56,000 nt of DNA from Cryptomeria japonica (GCF_030272615.1 NC_081414.1:50255136-50311135), one strand, 5' to 3'; shown: positions 35,585 to 48,819, counted from the first letter of the stretch. Numbers and translations: made by a program. The notes: a model not told the origin generated them from the sequence alone.

Positions 35585-38500
35585 ATGTCTAAGAGGGATG
35601 CACTGAAACTGAATAAGTCAAGTTTCTCTACATGGCAGAAAAGGATGAAGTTGCACCTATCAAGAATTGGAGAATATGTTGTATATTATCTGGAGAATGA
35701 TTTCATTACACCTAGCACCTATCCATTGATAATGGAAGAGATAAAGGCAAAGCAAGAACATATTAAAGCAATGATTGAAATAACATCCGCATTGACCGAC
35801 TCAGAGTTTAATGATCTAGAAGGCTGCAATGATGCCAAGGCAATGTGGGACAAGCTCATATCTGTGTATGGTGGTGATGAACATGTTCAAAGAGCAAAAG
35901 TGGACAGTCTAAGAGGACAACTTGAATCTATGAGAATGAATGAAGGTGAGAACATAACCCAGTACAGTACAAGGTTAAAGGAGATTGTCAATCAAATCAA
36001 AGGAGCAGGAGGAACCATTGAAGAGAAGGATGTCACAAGTAAGCTATTAAGAACCCTTCTACCTGCTTATGCAATTCGAGTCTCTGCAATCAATGAATTA
36101 AGGTCTATACCCAATATGCCAGTTTCTTTGCATGCTACTATTGGTAAGCTACATGCATTTGAGTTAAGTAACTTTGATAACAATGGATCTTCGGTAAATA
36201 AAGGTGAGTCTGCATTTAGTTCTTTTCATCTTGATGAATCTGATGATTACAATGATAGAAAGTATAAGTACTCTGAAGGGAATCATAGTGGAGCAAGTGA
36301 AAGATTTCGCAAAAACATGGAGGAAGTACACAAACTTTATGAAGAAATTAGAAAGCAAGAAGAGTTTGAAGCACTATTAGCCAAAAGGCTACTGAAAGGA
36401 AAAGGTAAGTACAAAGGAAAGTTGTCTTTGAAATGTTTTAACTGTGATAGAATAGGACATATGGCTTCTAGTTATCCTGACAAAGAATCCAGTGAAAAGA
36501 GAGATTACCGAGATGACAGACAGAAAGATAATCATTACAGAGGACACCGAGACTTCAGAAGAGGAGATAAAAAGACATGTCTAATAGCTGATGAGGAATC
36601 TAATGATGATAAATCAAATGAAACTGATACAGAGGAAGTTGTTTATGTGGCTATCAAAGATGGATCAGATGAAGAAAGGTACGAAAAAAAAGCTTTAATA
36701 TCTCACATAAATACTAATGATTCTTGGATCATAGATAGTGGATGCTCACATCACATGACAGATGATAAACACAAGTTTGTTATATTAGAAGATTATGATG
36801 GAGGTTATGTAAGATTTGGTAATGATGCACCATGTCCAGTGAGAGGTAAAGGATCTATAACACTTCTTGACAATGCTAAATGTAATGATGTTTATTGGGT
36901 TGAACGTTTGAAATACAATTTGTTGAGTGTAGCGCAACTAAACAATACAGGATACCGAATAGAGTTTCAGAAAGGAATTGTCAAAGTTCATGACAAGCAT
37001 GGAAAGTTAGCAGCTACCAGGACACAAACAAAAGGTAACACATTTCACCTTGACTCAACTTGGAATAAGTGTCTATATGCAAAGATAGATGATACCTGGT
37101 TATGGCATAAAAGGTTTTGTCATGTAAATTTTGATAATCTGATCAAAATAAGCAAGAAGCACCGAGTAAGAGGTCTACCGAATCTTGAGAAACCTGAGAA
37201 TGCTATGTGCCGAGGATGCCAGATGGGTAAGATGACAAGATCAAGTTTTACAAGTAAGTGATACACTTCTAAGGGAATTTTAGATCGTGTGCATACTGAT
37301 CTTTGTGGTCCTATGAAAGTTCAGAGTTATTATGGTGATAAGTATTTCATATTATTTGTGGATGATTACTCAAGGATGATGTCAGTAATGTTTTTAAAAG
37401 AAAAATTAGAAGCTTTTCAGATGTTTAAATGGTACAAGGCAAGAGTTGAAAATGAAACAGGAAGACAACTGAAATGTCTTAGATCTGATAGAGGAGGAGA
37501 GTTCACTTATGAATTTAACTTATACTGCAATGATTATGGTATAAAGAGGCAAGTATCTGCACCGAGAACACCCCAGCAAAATGGGATAGCCGAGAGAAGA
37601 AACAGATCAATTGTGGATTGTGCAAGAACGTTGATGATAGAAAAGAAGGTACCTCAAACATTTTGGAGAGAAGCAATCAGCACTGCAGTTTACACCCTGA
37701 ACTGAGTACAACTGAAGAAAGGAACTTTGAAGACACCATATGGAATCTGGTATGACAAGAAACCTAATGTAAGTTATTTTAAAATATTTGGAAGTAGATG
37801 TTATGTTCACAAAGATGACAAAAATGGTAAGTTTGATCAGAAAAGTGAAGAAGGAACATTTCTTAGTTATTCTTCTAGAAGCAAAGCATTTAAATGTCTG
37901 ATCAAATCATCTAACAAAATAGTAGAAAGTGCAAATGTGAAAATTGATGAATTTGCAGAAAGAAATGATGAGGGAAACTCCAAAGAACTAGAAGATTATG
38001 AAGGATTTGTATATGTTCAACCGAGAAAACTGCTGAAGGAAATGAAGAGAATATCCAATTACCGAGTGATGAAGAAGATCATACAGAATCTACCGAGCCT
38101 ATATTAGCCAAGTATGTCAGAAGAAATCATGCATCAAGTCAGATTATAGGAGATAAGAATGATCTAGTGATGACAAGGAATAAACTGAGACAGAACACAT
38201 GTCTGATATCTGAATTTGAACCAAGGATAGTGAAAGAGGCATTTAACAGTGAAGATTGGATAAATGCTATGACAGAAGAGATTGATCAAATCAAGAAGAA
38301 TGACACATGGACACTGGTCCCAAGACCGAAGGACAAAAATGTAATTGGTACAAAGTGGATTTTCAGAAACAAACTGAATGAAAAAGGTGAGGTCATTCAA
38401 AATAAAGCAAGACTAGTTTGCAAAGGTTATGCTCAAGAAGAAGGAATTGATTATGGTGAGACTTTTGCACCTATGGCAAGATTTGAAGGAGTAAGAACAT

Positions 38501-39747
38501 TGTTGGCATATGATGCTTACAATAATTTCAAAGTATATCAAATGGATGTCAAATCTGCATTTCTGAATGGTATATTAGAAGTTTTTATTGAACAACCTGA
38601 AGGATTTGTTGAAGGAGAGAATAAAGATCACGTATGTATATTAGAAGCTTTATATGGTCTAAAACAAGCACCTAGAGCATGGTATGAAAGATTGCATTCT
38701 TATTTAATCAAGATTGGTTTTATAAGGACAAGCAAAAACAACAATATGTACATGAAGAATGATGAAGACAATGGAATACTGATCTCAGCCATATTTGTTG
38801 ATGATATTATCTTTTGTGGAAATGACTCTTTATGCAAGAACTTTGGAAATGAAATGAGCAAAGAATTTGAGATGTCATTAATCGGTGAGGTAAAGTATTT
38901 TATAGGTCTACAGATACTGCAAATGAAAGATGAGATTTTCATTACTCAATCCAAGTACATAAAGGAAATCTTGAAGAAATTTGGAATGGAAGATTCAAAA
39001 CCAATAAGTACTCCTATGACTACCAACTGTAAACTATCAAAGAATGATGAATTTGCATCTGTTGATGAGACACTTTACCGATCTATGATTGGAAAATTAC
39101 AATATGTTGTTCACAGCAGACCAGATATAGCACATGCAGTAGGTATAGTTGCAAGATTTTCTGCAGATCCCAAGGAAACACATATGACAGCAATCAAGAG
39201 AATTTTCAGATACTTGAAAGGCATTGAGGATTATGGCTTAGTATATCAGAAAGGAAATGACTTTGATTTAAAATTTTATACTGATGTTGATTGGGCAGGC
39301 AACATAGATGACAAGAAAAGCACAAGTGGTGGAGCTTTCTTTTTAGGAGAAAGACTAGTGAGTTGTCTTAGCAAGAAACAAGGATATATTTCACAGTCAA
39401 CAGCAGAAGCCGAATATGTTGTTGCAGAATTGAATTGTACCAATATAGCATGGATCAAACAACTGTTGGAAGGCATAAATGAAAAAGTTACCGAGCCAGT
39501 AACTATATTCTGTGATAATACTAGTGCCATTAACATTTCAAAGAATCATGTTATGCACTCTAAGACAAAGCACATCTCTATCAAATATCATTATCTTAGA
39601 GAAGAAGCTCAAGAGAAGAAAGTGGTGTTGGAGTATGTTAGCTCAAAGGAACAAATACCAGATATTTTCACCAAGCCACTGCCAAGGGACACTTTTGAGT
39701 ATCTTAGAAGTAAGTTAGGGGTCCTACCCCTATCTTCTACTCACTGA
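35585..39747 (+). pseudogene. Copia-1 gag-pol polyprotein with two stops and one frameshift
   Basis: The start is ATG at 35585 (MSKRDALKLNKSSFSTW). Domains in order: copia gag (residues about 1-210); zinc knuckle at 36434-36475 (CFNCDRIGHMASSY, last Cys replaced by Tyr); aspartic protease (WIIDSGCSHHM, Asp codon at 36734); pre-integrase (LWHKRFCHVNFDNL); integrase core with the DDE set visible (HTDLCGP, LRSDRGGEF, TPQQNGIAERR); RT (YQMDVKSAFLNG, IFVDDIIFCGND near 38795); RNase H (FYTDVDWAGN, STAEAEYV, KTKHISIKYHYL). TGA at 37259-37261 and 37703-37705 stand where Arg (CGA) is likely. A one-base insertion in an A-run near 38022 shifts the frame before RT. From about 38030 the RT-RNase H frame is open to TGA at 39747. 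It is not translatable as one protein. Confidence 0.92.
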
Positions 39748-40077
39748 CCGAGTTTGGTGAAAGCATCAATTCGATGACTCTAAAGAATACCTTTTAGGAA
39801 TTGATGTTGATTTACACACTTTAGGATGTTTTCTAAAGGTGTGCAGGAAACAAAAATAGGGAACAGGAATTGAAGTCAAAATGCTCTAACCGAGATTGAG
39901 TTGATATCGAACAGCAAAGGAATTACTTCACACAGGAAGAAATTATGTATTATTTTTCTTTTGGCATTGTTGTCAAAGGGGGAGAAGACTAATGACAGGG
40001 GGAGAGCATTTCAGCAATCACAGCAATTTGAATTTGAATCTTTTTAGGTCAAATCAATTGGTTTTGCCATCAATGCC

Positions 40078-40088
40078 AAAGGGGGAGA
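40078..40088 (+). promoter_or_regulatory. Polypurine tract of copia-1
   Basis: AAAGGGGGAGA, one base before the 3' LTR. It is the plus-strand primer site, in the usual place and form for a copia element. Confidence 0.93.
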
Positions 40089-40089
40089 T

Positions 40090-41572
40090 TGTTGGCATTA
40101 TAACAGACAATAAGAGATTGTTGGCATTTCAATTAGGATATTGAGAAGGTCGTTGATAATTATGGATATAACTTATTAAGATGTTTACTGTCTTCACAAT
40201 ATTATTTTGTCATTGATGTCAAGAAATTGATTTTCTGATTTAGTATGATGTTGCCATATCTTAAGAAGTATGTTTTGAAGAGAATTAAGATGTCGGTAAA
40301 AGACACAGAAAGGATGTGATGAATAAGGGGAGGAATAAGTTATTCAATGGGCAACTATTACTGAGTTAGACAATGATGAGATCATGTTGTTTAGATTGTT
40401 TTGATATCCTACATATGCTATTGTTTGTAAGGTTAATACTATACTATGTTACCGAGCAAGGAACCTAGTCGGTAAACCCTAAGGTTATCGCTATCGGTTA
40501 ATGAAGGCGGAATGTCTACCGAGTGAAGTTTAGTATTTACCGAGTTGCAACCGAGTAATAACAGAATGCATTGGATGAATACATGTGTTATTTAATGATG
40601 GAAGCTGATGAGCTGGTTATGATTAAATGATTGATACAACGTGTATGAAGTTTGTTAAGGATCTATGGCAATGGAAGATCGACAGGAAGATCTACAGCTC
40701 AGATTAAACCGCAATACCCTAGCACAAGTTCCAAGAGATGTATGCAAGTTCCAAGGAGGGGTAGAACATTTTCAGATCGAAGGATACATTGAACCTAATC
40801 AAGATTGAAGATCTAATGGCTATGATTGATCATGGGAAATGTGATCAAAGAGATTAAGTGGTTAGCAAATTGTTTATAAATAAGGAACTGTTGATAAACA
40901 ATGGATGCGGGCAAGTGTAAGCACAGGGATGCTACATAGTGATTACCGAGCACAGAAACTTGAAGACCTGTTTGAATAACAGAGTAAGGAGCCCAGCAGA
41001 GGGACAAGATAAGTCCTATGACTAGATTGTATTGAGAAAATAAGAATCTTCTTTAGCATTTTAGATGCAAAGTTGCAGACATACTCATTACTGTTGTTTA
41101 TTTGTAAGTGACAGAAAATCTCTTAACCGAGTGGACTTAACAATCTTATTTGTAAATCCTCTAGCAAGGTGACATTCTGATTGAGTGTTTGAAACCCTTT
41201 AACAAGGTCACCTCTAACAAGGTGAAGATCCTAACAGATCTGAGGGAAATCCCTTAACCGGGTCACATCTAGCAATGTGTTTGTAATCTTTAACAGGATT
41301 TGCTTTTAACCGAGCATAATCTAGAAGAGTATATTTCTTAATGGGTCTGAAATCCCACAGTGGTTTTTCCCTATTTGGGTTTCCACGTTAAATCTGGTGT
41401 TATGAGTTGATATGGTTATGTGTTCTTAAGTTTGCATGTTTTACAGTTTTGGTTACATATATCTGTTAAAGCTACCGAGGTTGAATCTGTTGAATATATT
41501 GAAGATTAAGTTTGTATGATTCACCCCCCCCCCCCCCTCTCATCTTATTATCAATTAGCATCAGAGTTATCA
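40090..41572 (+). repeat. 3' LTR of copia-1
   Basis: Begins TGTTGGCATT right after a polypurine tract. TATAAATA is at 40875-40882. It ends either at CTCTCA (41542), as in the solo LTR at 55117, or at 41572 beside GTCAAT. It contains a C-tract of about 14 at 41524-41537. Confidence 0.85.
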
Positions 41573-41578
41573 GTCAAT

Positions 41579-42919
41579 ATGAAATATATGTGATTAAGAC
41601 TAGGTACATGCTAGCCACTACCAAAGTCGATATTTGGTGGAAAATAAATCGACATTGAATCCACATACATATTTTTTAAACAACCAAGCTAATATGGGCA
41701 AGAGACTATCATTATGAATTATTAGGATAACTTAATGGAAACTATTGGATTGGTCAACTTTAAATCATAAAAGAAAGAAAATTTGTAAACATAAGGATGG
41801 GTGCCAACCATAGGGGTTTCACTTAGTGAACCTTGGTTATATCATGTGCATTCATAGAATATTAAAGAATCCCCCTATTTTCAAGAAATATTGTGCTAAC
41901 TCCTTTTTTGTCACCCCCTCCCAATACACATCACGAATTAAAAACCCCACCATATTAAATCCCCCAATTTGAATGCACGTGATATAATATTGCCTAGCCA
42001 GTGAAGCACCTGTGGTGCCAACATAGGCTCTAATGGGTATGAGTCTCACGTTTAGACACTACAAGAATCTAACAAAACTCTAGGACGCAAACTATAAATA
42101 CAAGAAGGATGAGATAAGTAGGGATGAAAAGAACAAAGTATACACACAGATGGATAAATAAAGGTATGTAAAAGCACACACAAGACTCAAAGAAAATAAA
42201 AGGTAGACCTTATTACAAAAACACTAAATATTTGGATCCAATCACATGGAGTGTGAGTGAGGAAAATTTATGTATGGATGAAACTATTTGAAACATGTTA
42301 CAAGTAAATACATGCTAAGAGATTCTATGACACAAAACCATGAAAAAAAAAACTTGTTTTCTCCTATCAAAACCACCTTGATGTAGAAGTTGATCACCCT
42401 TGAGCTAAAGATATATTTCCTATTTATGTACAAGAATATTTCATTTCTCCTACCAGAGTGAACGAATTATGTTGAACAAATAATCATAAATATGATCATG
42501 AGAAATACCACAATCACCATTCAATCAAAAGAATCTATAAAACAAATTAGGCCTTAAACCAATGTCATACATGTTATGTCTTTCCAAGGCGGCATATGGG
42601 ACTCATAACTCTCCAAGTTTGTACTAATAAAAAAGTAAATAGAATAGTGGAGATCAATATCCCCTCATGAGTGTAGCATTATCACATTGGTTTTACTCCC
42701 TACTTGATTTAAATGTAAAAGTAAATGCCTTGACCTCACATAGCTAGGAAAAACACACTTAACTATAATCCTTATCTACATAAAAAGGAGAGTCTTCATA
42801 TAACTCAAAATAGGAAATTTCAAGCTTATGCATGTACACATAGTTGTACCATTTGGCCTTCAATTCCACCTAATCTCCATTTACATGCTATTCCCAAGAG
42901 AATGAACCAAACTTAGATG
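41579..42919. other. No gene seen between copia-1 and the gag-only element
   Basis: AT-rich DNA, only short frames. Confidence 0.5.
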
Positions 42920-42924
42920 TTGTG

Positions 42925-43374
42925 AGTTGGAATGATAAAGAACCCATCATGAAGACACATACTTCAAAGATCAACCAAGAAAGATGCCAACCACAAGAGA
43001 ATGTTGCCACATGAGCTAGAATTAACAATGAGATTGATTTCGCATGAAAAAGATATGTTACAATTAAAAAGCACCTTGTATATAGGCAAGGTGAGATGAT
43101 GTAGGGACAACTACCCTTGATACAAACATTAAATGTCCAATGCATAATGATAAATGCCTAAACAAAAATATTAAATAATGAGACATGGTCTCATATCTTC
43201 TAGAATGCCACCTAGGATAACTAGCATAATCCTATGAATATTATTAAATGACAAGTTACATAAACACAACTTTATGACAACCAACTTAAGTGCAAGCTAG
43301 GTCCTAAGTAAATTTAACATGTAAATAGGTTATAACTATGAACTAGTTAGGATATCACCACATTTACACCAACA
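42925..43374 (-). repeat. 3' LTR of the gag-only element
   Basis: On the minus strand it starts TGTTGGTG and ends TTCCAACT, close to the inverted-repeat form TGTTGG...CCAACA. A TATATA motif lies near 43076. It matches 47342-47791 with clearly more mismatches than the copia-1 LTR pair, so it looks like an older insertion. Confidence 0.88.
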
Positions 43375-43390
43375 CCCCCCTCCCCCCCTT
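43375..43390 (-). promoter_or_regulatory. Polypurine tract of the gag-only element
   Basis: The minus strand reads AAGGGGGGGAGGGGGG directly before the 3' LTR start (TGTTGG). Confidence 0.9.
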
Positions 43391-44109
43391 AAGTGCAGCT
43401 TAGTAGTGAAATTATTATGCAAATGATGCAAGACTAATATGAGAATGCAAATATGGGTCCTAGAAACTAGGCCATGTTAGGTACTCATGCGCAACTAATC
43501 TCTCACAAATGGAGAAAAGGAGAAAACCATGTGGGACAAAACTCCTCTCCAAAAAAGAGAGATGAAAATCATGTACAATTGATAGATCATGTGATGTATG
43601 GAGGTCTCGACATCTAAAGCCAAAATAGAATCTAATGGTGGCAAACAACATGTTTCCCCTTCGGAAGAAATAAATCTAATGGTACATGTAGAATAAAATC
43701 CATATCCATGAAGAAGAAAGAAGGTACAAGTCTCACTAATGCAATGTCTAAAAAAGAGTCAAGTTCCTCTAATGACGTCTTTTTAAGACTAAGAAGATCC
43801 CAATCAAAGAATAAATAAGAGATGAAGTACACTCATGGACATCCTCCAATGTGAAATCTGCAAAGAGAAGTGTTACCTCATCAAGCATGTTCTTTAAATT
43901 TGTACTAGGAGAATGAGAAGCCAAGCTGGATAGACCTGAAATGGAGTCATCCTAAAACCACAAATATGAAAAAACCAAATATGTCTTGTTGTGTCGAAGT
44001 CATGGATTCCATGTCAACTATCAACTATGATGTATTAGGTAATGGGGGAATCATTATTAGATCCACAAACCCATTATGATGATCTGAATTACTCCCGACA
44101 CTAGATGGG

Positions 44110-45590
44110 GGATTCTAAAGAACATATGTCTCATCTTGATCAATGAAGTGGTCAAAGGTATACACCTTAAATTGATGATCAGCCCTACCCACTGCAAAAA
44201 CCTCTCCTCTAGGACGATGAATGAACACTAAATCTAAAGTGAACTCAACTATGTTGCCTGTCTATGTAGATTAATATACTAAAATTATTCTATGTAGCTT
44301 CTGGATTAGATTGTGTGAGCAATTTTTAACCATCAACGTTTCGAATCACACTTTGTGATTAATCATCAGGATGAAAGAGAGCTTAAGGAGTTGAAAGATT
44401 AGATTATGGGCAATCTCAAGAATGCAATAAACATTAGCCACTAAACCATCACCCAAATCAATATCACCTAGCAATTGCAACATGACCAAACTGATTGTTT
44501 GCAAACAAGAGTCTTGCAATATGATTCTTTAATAGTACCAAGTACCATGAAATTAGGTGAACAAGCAATGTGAACTAAAGCTCTTGAATCAATAATACAT
44601 ACAACATCCCTATGTGCATGAGTGGTAATCAATGCATGACCCTTTCCTTGATAACTAAGTTGAGTGTCCCCATGTTTGGTACAAGGAGGAGGTGAACTAG
44701 ATGAAGAAGGAATGGAATTATGATTCACTTTGAGTAATTGTTTCAACTCATGAATTTCTTTCTTGTAGCAATTTTGTTCATTGTGCCCATCTTTCTTACA
44801 AAAGTTACATTTGGGTCTCTCCTTCTTAGGATGAACCTCTTTAGAAGAGTTAGTGGAAGTCTCACTAGATTTTGTCTTGATATTGTTTATTTTCTTCCCT
44901 TTTCCCTTAGGTGGAGTAGCTACCAATGCATGGGACTTAGGAGTGGCATCATTTTGATTGTTCCCTAGTCAACCTCTTACAAAATGTCTCAAATGATGGC
45001 ATGACAAATTGATTAACTAACCCATCCATAGTGGCATAAAAGGAAGTGGCAAAATATGAAAAGACATCATGTATTTTGATTGATGCAAAAAATACAAACA
45101 CAATCTAATCTAGAAAGAACTATGAGAGGGAGATATCATGTATCTTAGACAAAATCAAGAATATGCATTCCTTATCAGTTTTCTCTTTCCCACAACTTTT
45201 TAATTAAGAAAGCAAAGACTTGAACTTAACCAAATAGTCCTCAATAGTAGGAAATGAATCAATAGAAAGAGATGTGAATTCTTCCTCTATTTGCAAATCT
45301 CTAACATCACTAATTGAACCAAAGAGATTCTTATATTTATCTCATACCTCTTGAGATGTAGTGCACCCCTCAATGTGGAAGAACGAGGAAAATGAAACAT
45401 GCATAGCAATCAAGCTCATCGCCTCATCATAATTGTTTCTATCTGCAAATATGTCATACTTTTTGGTGAAGGTGGGTTATTGCTCATTCAATGTAGACCA
45501 TAATCCCTTAGACCAAACCAATCTTTACATCCTCACCTTCCATGTGTGATAATTATGAGGAGTGGGAACGTCAAACCTTGAATTAGCCAT
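44110..45590 (-). pseudogene. Copia gag-protease remnant of the gag-only element
   Basis: The likely start is ATG at 45590 (MANSRFDVPTPHNYHTWKVRM, a typical copia gag opening), followed at once by a stop and then more decayed gag with several further stops. From 44926 to 44468 the frame is open. It holds a lysine-rich linker, a perfect CCHC knuckle (CNFCKKDGHNEQNC) and a copia protease motif where Gly is lost (IIDSRALVHIACS; DSG or DTG is normal). Near 44250-44110 an open stretch (FIHRPRGEVFAVGRADHQF, then VYTFDHFIDQDE) resembles the copia pre-integrase segment. The integrase catalytic core and RT are absent. The remaining 0.7 kb to the polypurine tract was not recognised. Confidence 0.8.
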
Positions 45591-47329
45591 GTGAGCCACA
45601 CAACATAAATTTAAAAAAATAACAAAACATTTGATAGAAATTGATCTAAAACTTCCTAGATATGATAAGAAACTGAAAATGAAGCCCCCCAACAAGTTGC
45701 ACCTCTCCAAGTGTCAGGATGGGCAAGTTATCAAGCAAATTCTCCAAAATGCAAAAAGTCAATCAAATAGTACCTAGTGTTGAAACTGGAAAAAGTACAT
45801 GGACTGAATGATAGAGCTCCTCTATACCTTTCCAACACCACAAAAATGATGGAGATAAGATATTGTGGAAAAAATTATAAGATCAAGAGTCCAAAAAAAA
45901 GGGTGGAGTTCAAGCTACAAAAAAGGACTGATAAATAATGTAATTAGGTGGATTGACCTATGTCATTGCAAAGATGGTGGGCTTTCCAAAGATATATGAA
46001 TTGCAAAACTCTGACTTCGTATGTCCAAGTTATTCTCTGTGTAAATAATCACCAATATGGAGCCAACTAAAAAAAATGGGTGTCAAATTAATTCCTAGGA
46101 AGATTGGCCTCTAATCACTAGTATGACCCTAGTCTCCAAAAAAAAAAAAAAAAAGTTGTAGAGGTAAAAACCCTAGAAAAAAATACGATTGGTTGATGCA
46201 ACTAGTGGGGCCCATAGATTGGGTGCACATGCTGATGTTGACCAGACCAATGATTATGCTGCTTGGAGGTGGTTGGTATGGATGGCATGACAAAGGAGAG
46301 CTTATGTTGCAAAGTGGGGGCTAGGCCATTATGGCCAAGGTTGTAAGACACTAGCTTGCAACACAAAAAATTGGCAAAAACTATCAGCTTGAACCAAGAC
46401 AAGGTCAGTGACTGATGATGAAAGCCTCCACGTATTTGGTAAATAAATGTACAGGGGTCATGGTGCTTTAAAGTATTTATGACTATAGAACAAGGCATGG
46501 GCCAATGTGGAAATATATGTATCGTAAGGGTCTAACCGAGGTTGTATGAATGAGGTGGAAAGTCAACGGGAGAAGTAAAAGGCTAACATGAAAGTGAACT
46601 TTGGTTAGGAGTAGGTGACGTGGTAGAAATTTCAAGTATTGGTGATGTGGTGGGTTGTCACAACAGACCCTATCGCAAGAGCTCCATCCAATTAAGGAAA
46701 AAGACCACCAATACATGCACTCCAATATAAAATATCATACCCACTGTATTATTTAATAGATGCCTTGGACACCAAAAATAACACACCCAAAACTATTATG
46801 TCAAACTCACAAGAAAAAGGGGGTGAAATAAGATTTCTAATAAAAAATAAAAATATTGACTTTTCAGTCATACCGTTTGCAAATACATATTCTATTGATG
46901 TGCCGCAAAAAAAAATTGAGAATATGTCAAATATTTACAAAATGAGCCGAAAAATACCACCAAATTGTTCCAAAAAGATGTTAGATTAGGCAAAATATTT
47001 ATGAATTAGCCTGATGAGGGAGCAATTTTTTGCCAGTTTGTATTTTAGGAATCCATACGATGTACAAATGTCATACGTGTGATGCAAACTAGAAAAAACC
47101 TCGATGACTTCTTCAATGAAGTGTCCAAATTTGATAATTTAGTAGGCATTCTTAGGGTGTTCAATCCTTTTGGATGCAATGGTGAGGTGTGATTGGACCT
47201 AAAATGCACAAGACAATCAACTACCTCTCAGAGCTAATAATTGCTCACTTAAACCCTTGAAAACCTGAAATAAATCTCTATTCAGAAAAGCTCAATTCTC
47301 CAATATTGGAAGGAGTTTACTTGGCCAAA
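45591..47329 (-). other. Long leader of the gag-only element, no gene recognised
   Basis: About 1.7 kb between PBS and gag on the minus strand. Only short unrelated open frames are seen. It has an A-run near 46139-46154. This is longer than a usual copia leader and could hold foreign sequence. Confidence 0.5.
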
Positions 47330-47341
47330 GCTTTGATACCA
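47330..47341 (-). promoter_or_regulatory. Primer binding site of the gag-only element
   Basis: The minus strand reads TGGTATCAAAGC, one mismatch from the tRNA-iMet type TGGTATCAGAGC, immediately after the 5' LTR. Confidence 0.88.
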
Positions 47342-47791
47342 TATTAAAATGATAAAGAACCCATCATGAAGCTACAGACTTCAAAGATCAACCAAAAAAG
47401 ATGCCAACCACATCAAAATGTTGCAACATGAGCTTGCATGAACAATGATATTGAATTCACATGAAAAATATATATTACAATTTGCAAGCACCTTGAATAT
47501 ATAGGAAAGGTGAGATGATGTAGGGACAACTACCCTTCATACAAACCTTAAATGCCCAATGCATAATGATAAATGCCTACAACAAATATTAAATAATGAG
47601 ACATGGCCTCATATCTTCTAGAATGCCACCTAGGATAACAAGCATGATCCTATCAACATTATTAAATGACAAGTTACATAAAGCAATTTTATGACAACTA
47701 ACTTAAATGTAAGCTAGTTCCTAAGTAAACTTAATGTGTGAATAGGTTCTAATTATGAACTAGTTAGGATATAACCACATTCACACCAACA
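47342..47791 (-). repeat. 5' LTR of the gag-only element
   Basis: 450 bp, minus strand, starting TGTTGGTGTG and directly abutting the PBS at 47341. A TATATA motif lies near 47495. Confidence 0.88.
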
Positions 47792-47796
47792 TTGTG

Positions 47797-48819
47797 CACT
47801 CGTCTTTAAAAGTAAATAAATACCCTTGAACAAAGTAAAATGTGGAATGCCTAGAACAAATTATTACAGAACTATTCCTTAAAACCCTTTGGTAACATTG
47901 TTTATATTTAAATACTTTAACCAACTCTAAAAAAACCTAGATTTATCCTTCATAGATTATACATTTGCATTAAACCTAGTATTTACATCATATCACACGT
48001 CTCATTAATAACTTAGATTTCAAATGAAGCCAATAAAGATAAATAAACTCCAATCCTTTATTAATATTAATAAGATCTAAAATATATTACAACATGTTTT
48101 AACTTAGTAAATAAAATAACATAAAATACATATTTGAACTCACAACAAATTGTATATTATGCAAACATAATGCAACAAAGTATGTTTACCTTGCAAATTA
48201 AATAGACTGGATGCAGTTGTAATTCACCTAATTGAAAACTCAAATATGAACTCTAAATGATATTATCCTTCAAACAAAAGGGGTTTAGTCCTTTGACATG
48301 TGAAATCAAAGAGTCTTTATCCTTACATCTAGTTGCTTGACATAAGGGTTCTAAATAGCTTCAGCTAGAGTATTTTGTGTAGAATAATGTATAATACTCC
48401 TAAATAGATGTATCCACTCTCAATATCCTTAAAATCGTTGGCTAGTATGAGAGCCTACCAAAATAATGGTTAAAATTTATGCAAGGAACAAGGGCAGTGG
48501 AAGATGCAACCATCACATGAATAAATTATGGCCATCATTTTCCTCTAATGTCATGAATGCATGTGAAATAATGCCCTATAAAATTGAAAAATGTTTTCGG
48601 GTGATAGAAATTGTTTTGGAGTATTTGCAACAACAAATCCATCCATTAACGGTATCCTAGGTCGTGTAGGGAGGTAGGTGGGAGTGAACAAAGGAAACTG
48701 TGGTAATTTCAAAGTTTGAGGAATGGAGCTACCAAGGAATAGGTACTCGAACAAGGGGAAGGTTGAAACTCTAACTTTCATGTGTGTTAGCACAAATATG
48801 GGGTGTTTAATTGTTGGAT
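47797..48819. other. No gene seen
   Basis: AT-rich spacer between the gag-only element and the solo LTR. Confidence 0.5.

Larger units (their letters stand above)
34104..41572 (+). mobile_element. Copia-1: near-complete Ty1/copia LTR retrotransposon
   Basis: Two LTRs of about 1.4 kb flank gag, protease, integrase, reverse transcriptase and RNase H in the Ty1/copia order (integrase before RT). A polypurine tract lies just before the right LTR. The coding region has only two in-frame TGA codons and one single-base frameshift, and the LTRs differ by a few percent, so it is one of the younger elements here. GTCAAT occurs directly before the left LTR and at 41573-41578. That is a candidate target-site duplication, but the exact right boundary is uncertain (see findings). 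Confidence 0.93.
42925..47791 (-). mobile_element. Internally deleted copia-type LTR element carrying only gag-protease
   Basis: A 4,867-bp element on the minus strand with two LTRs of equal length (450 bp), a PBS, a polypurine tract and an exact 5-bp target-site duplication (TTGTG at 42920-42924 and 47792-47796). The coding part holds gag, a mutated protease and the likely start of the pre-integrase region, but no integrase core, RT or RNase H. If it moved in this form it needed proteins from another element. The deletion could also have happened after insertion. Confidence 0.88.
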
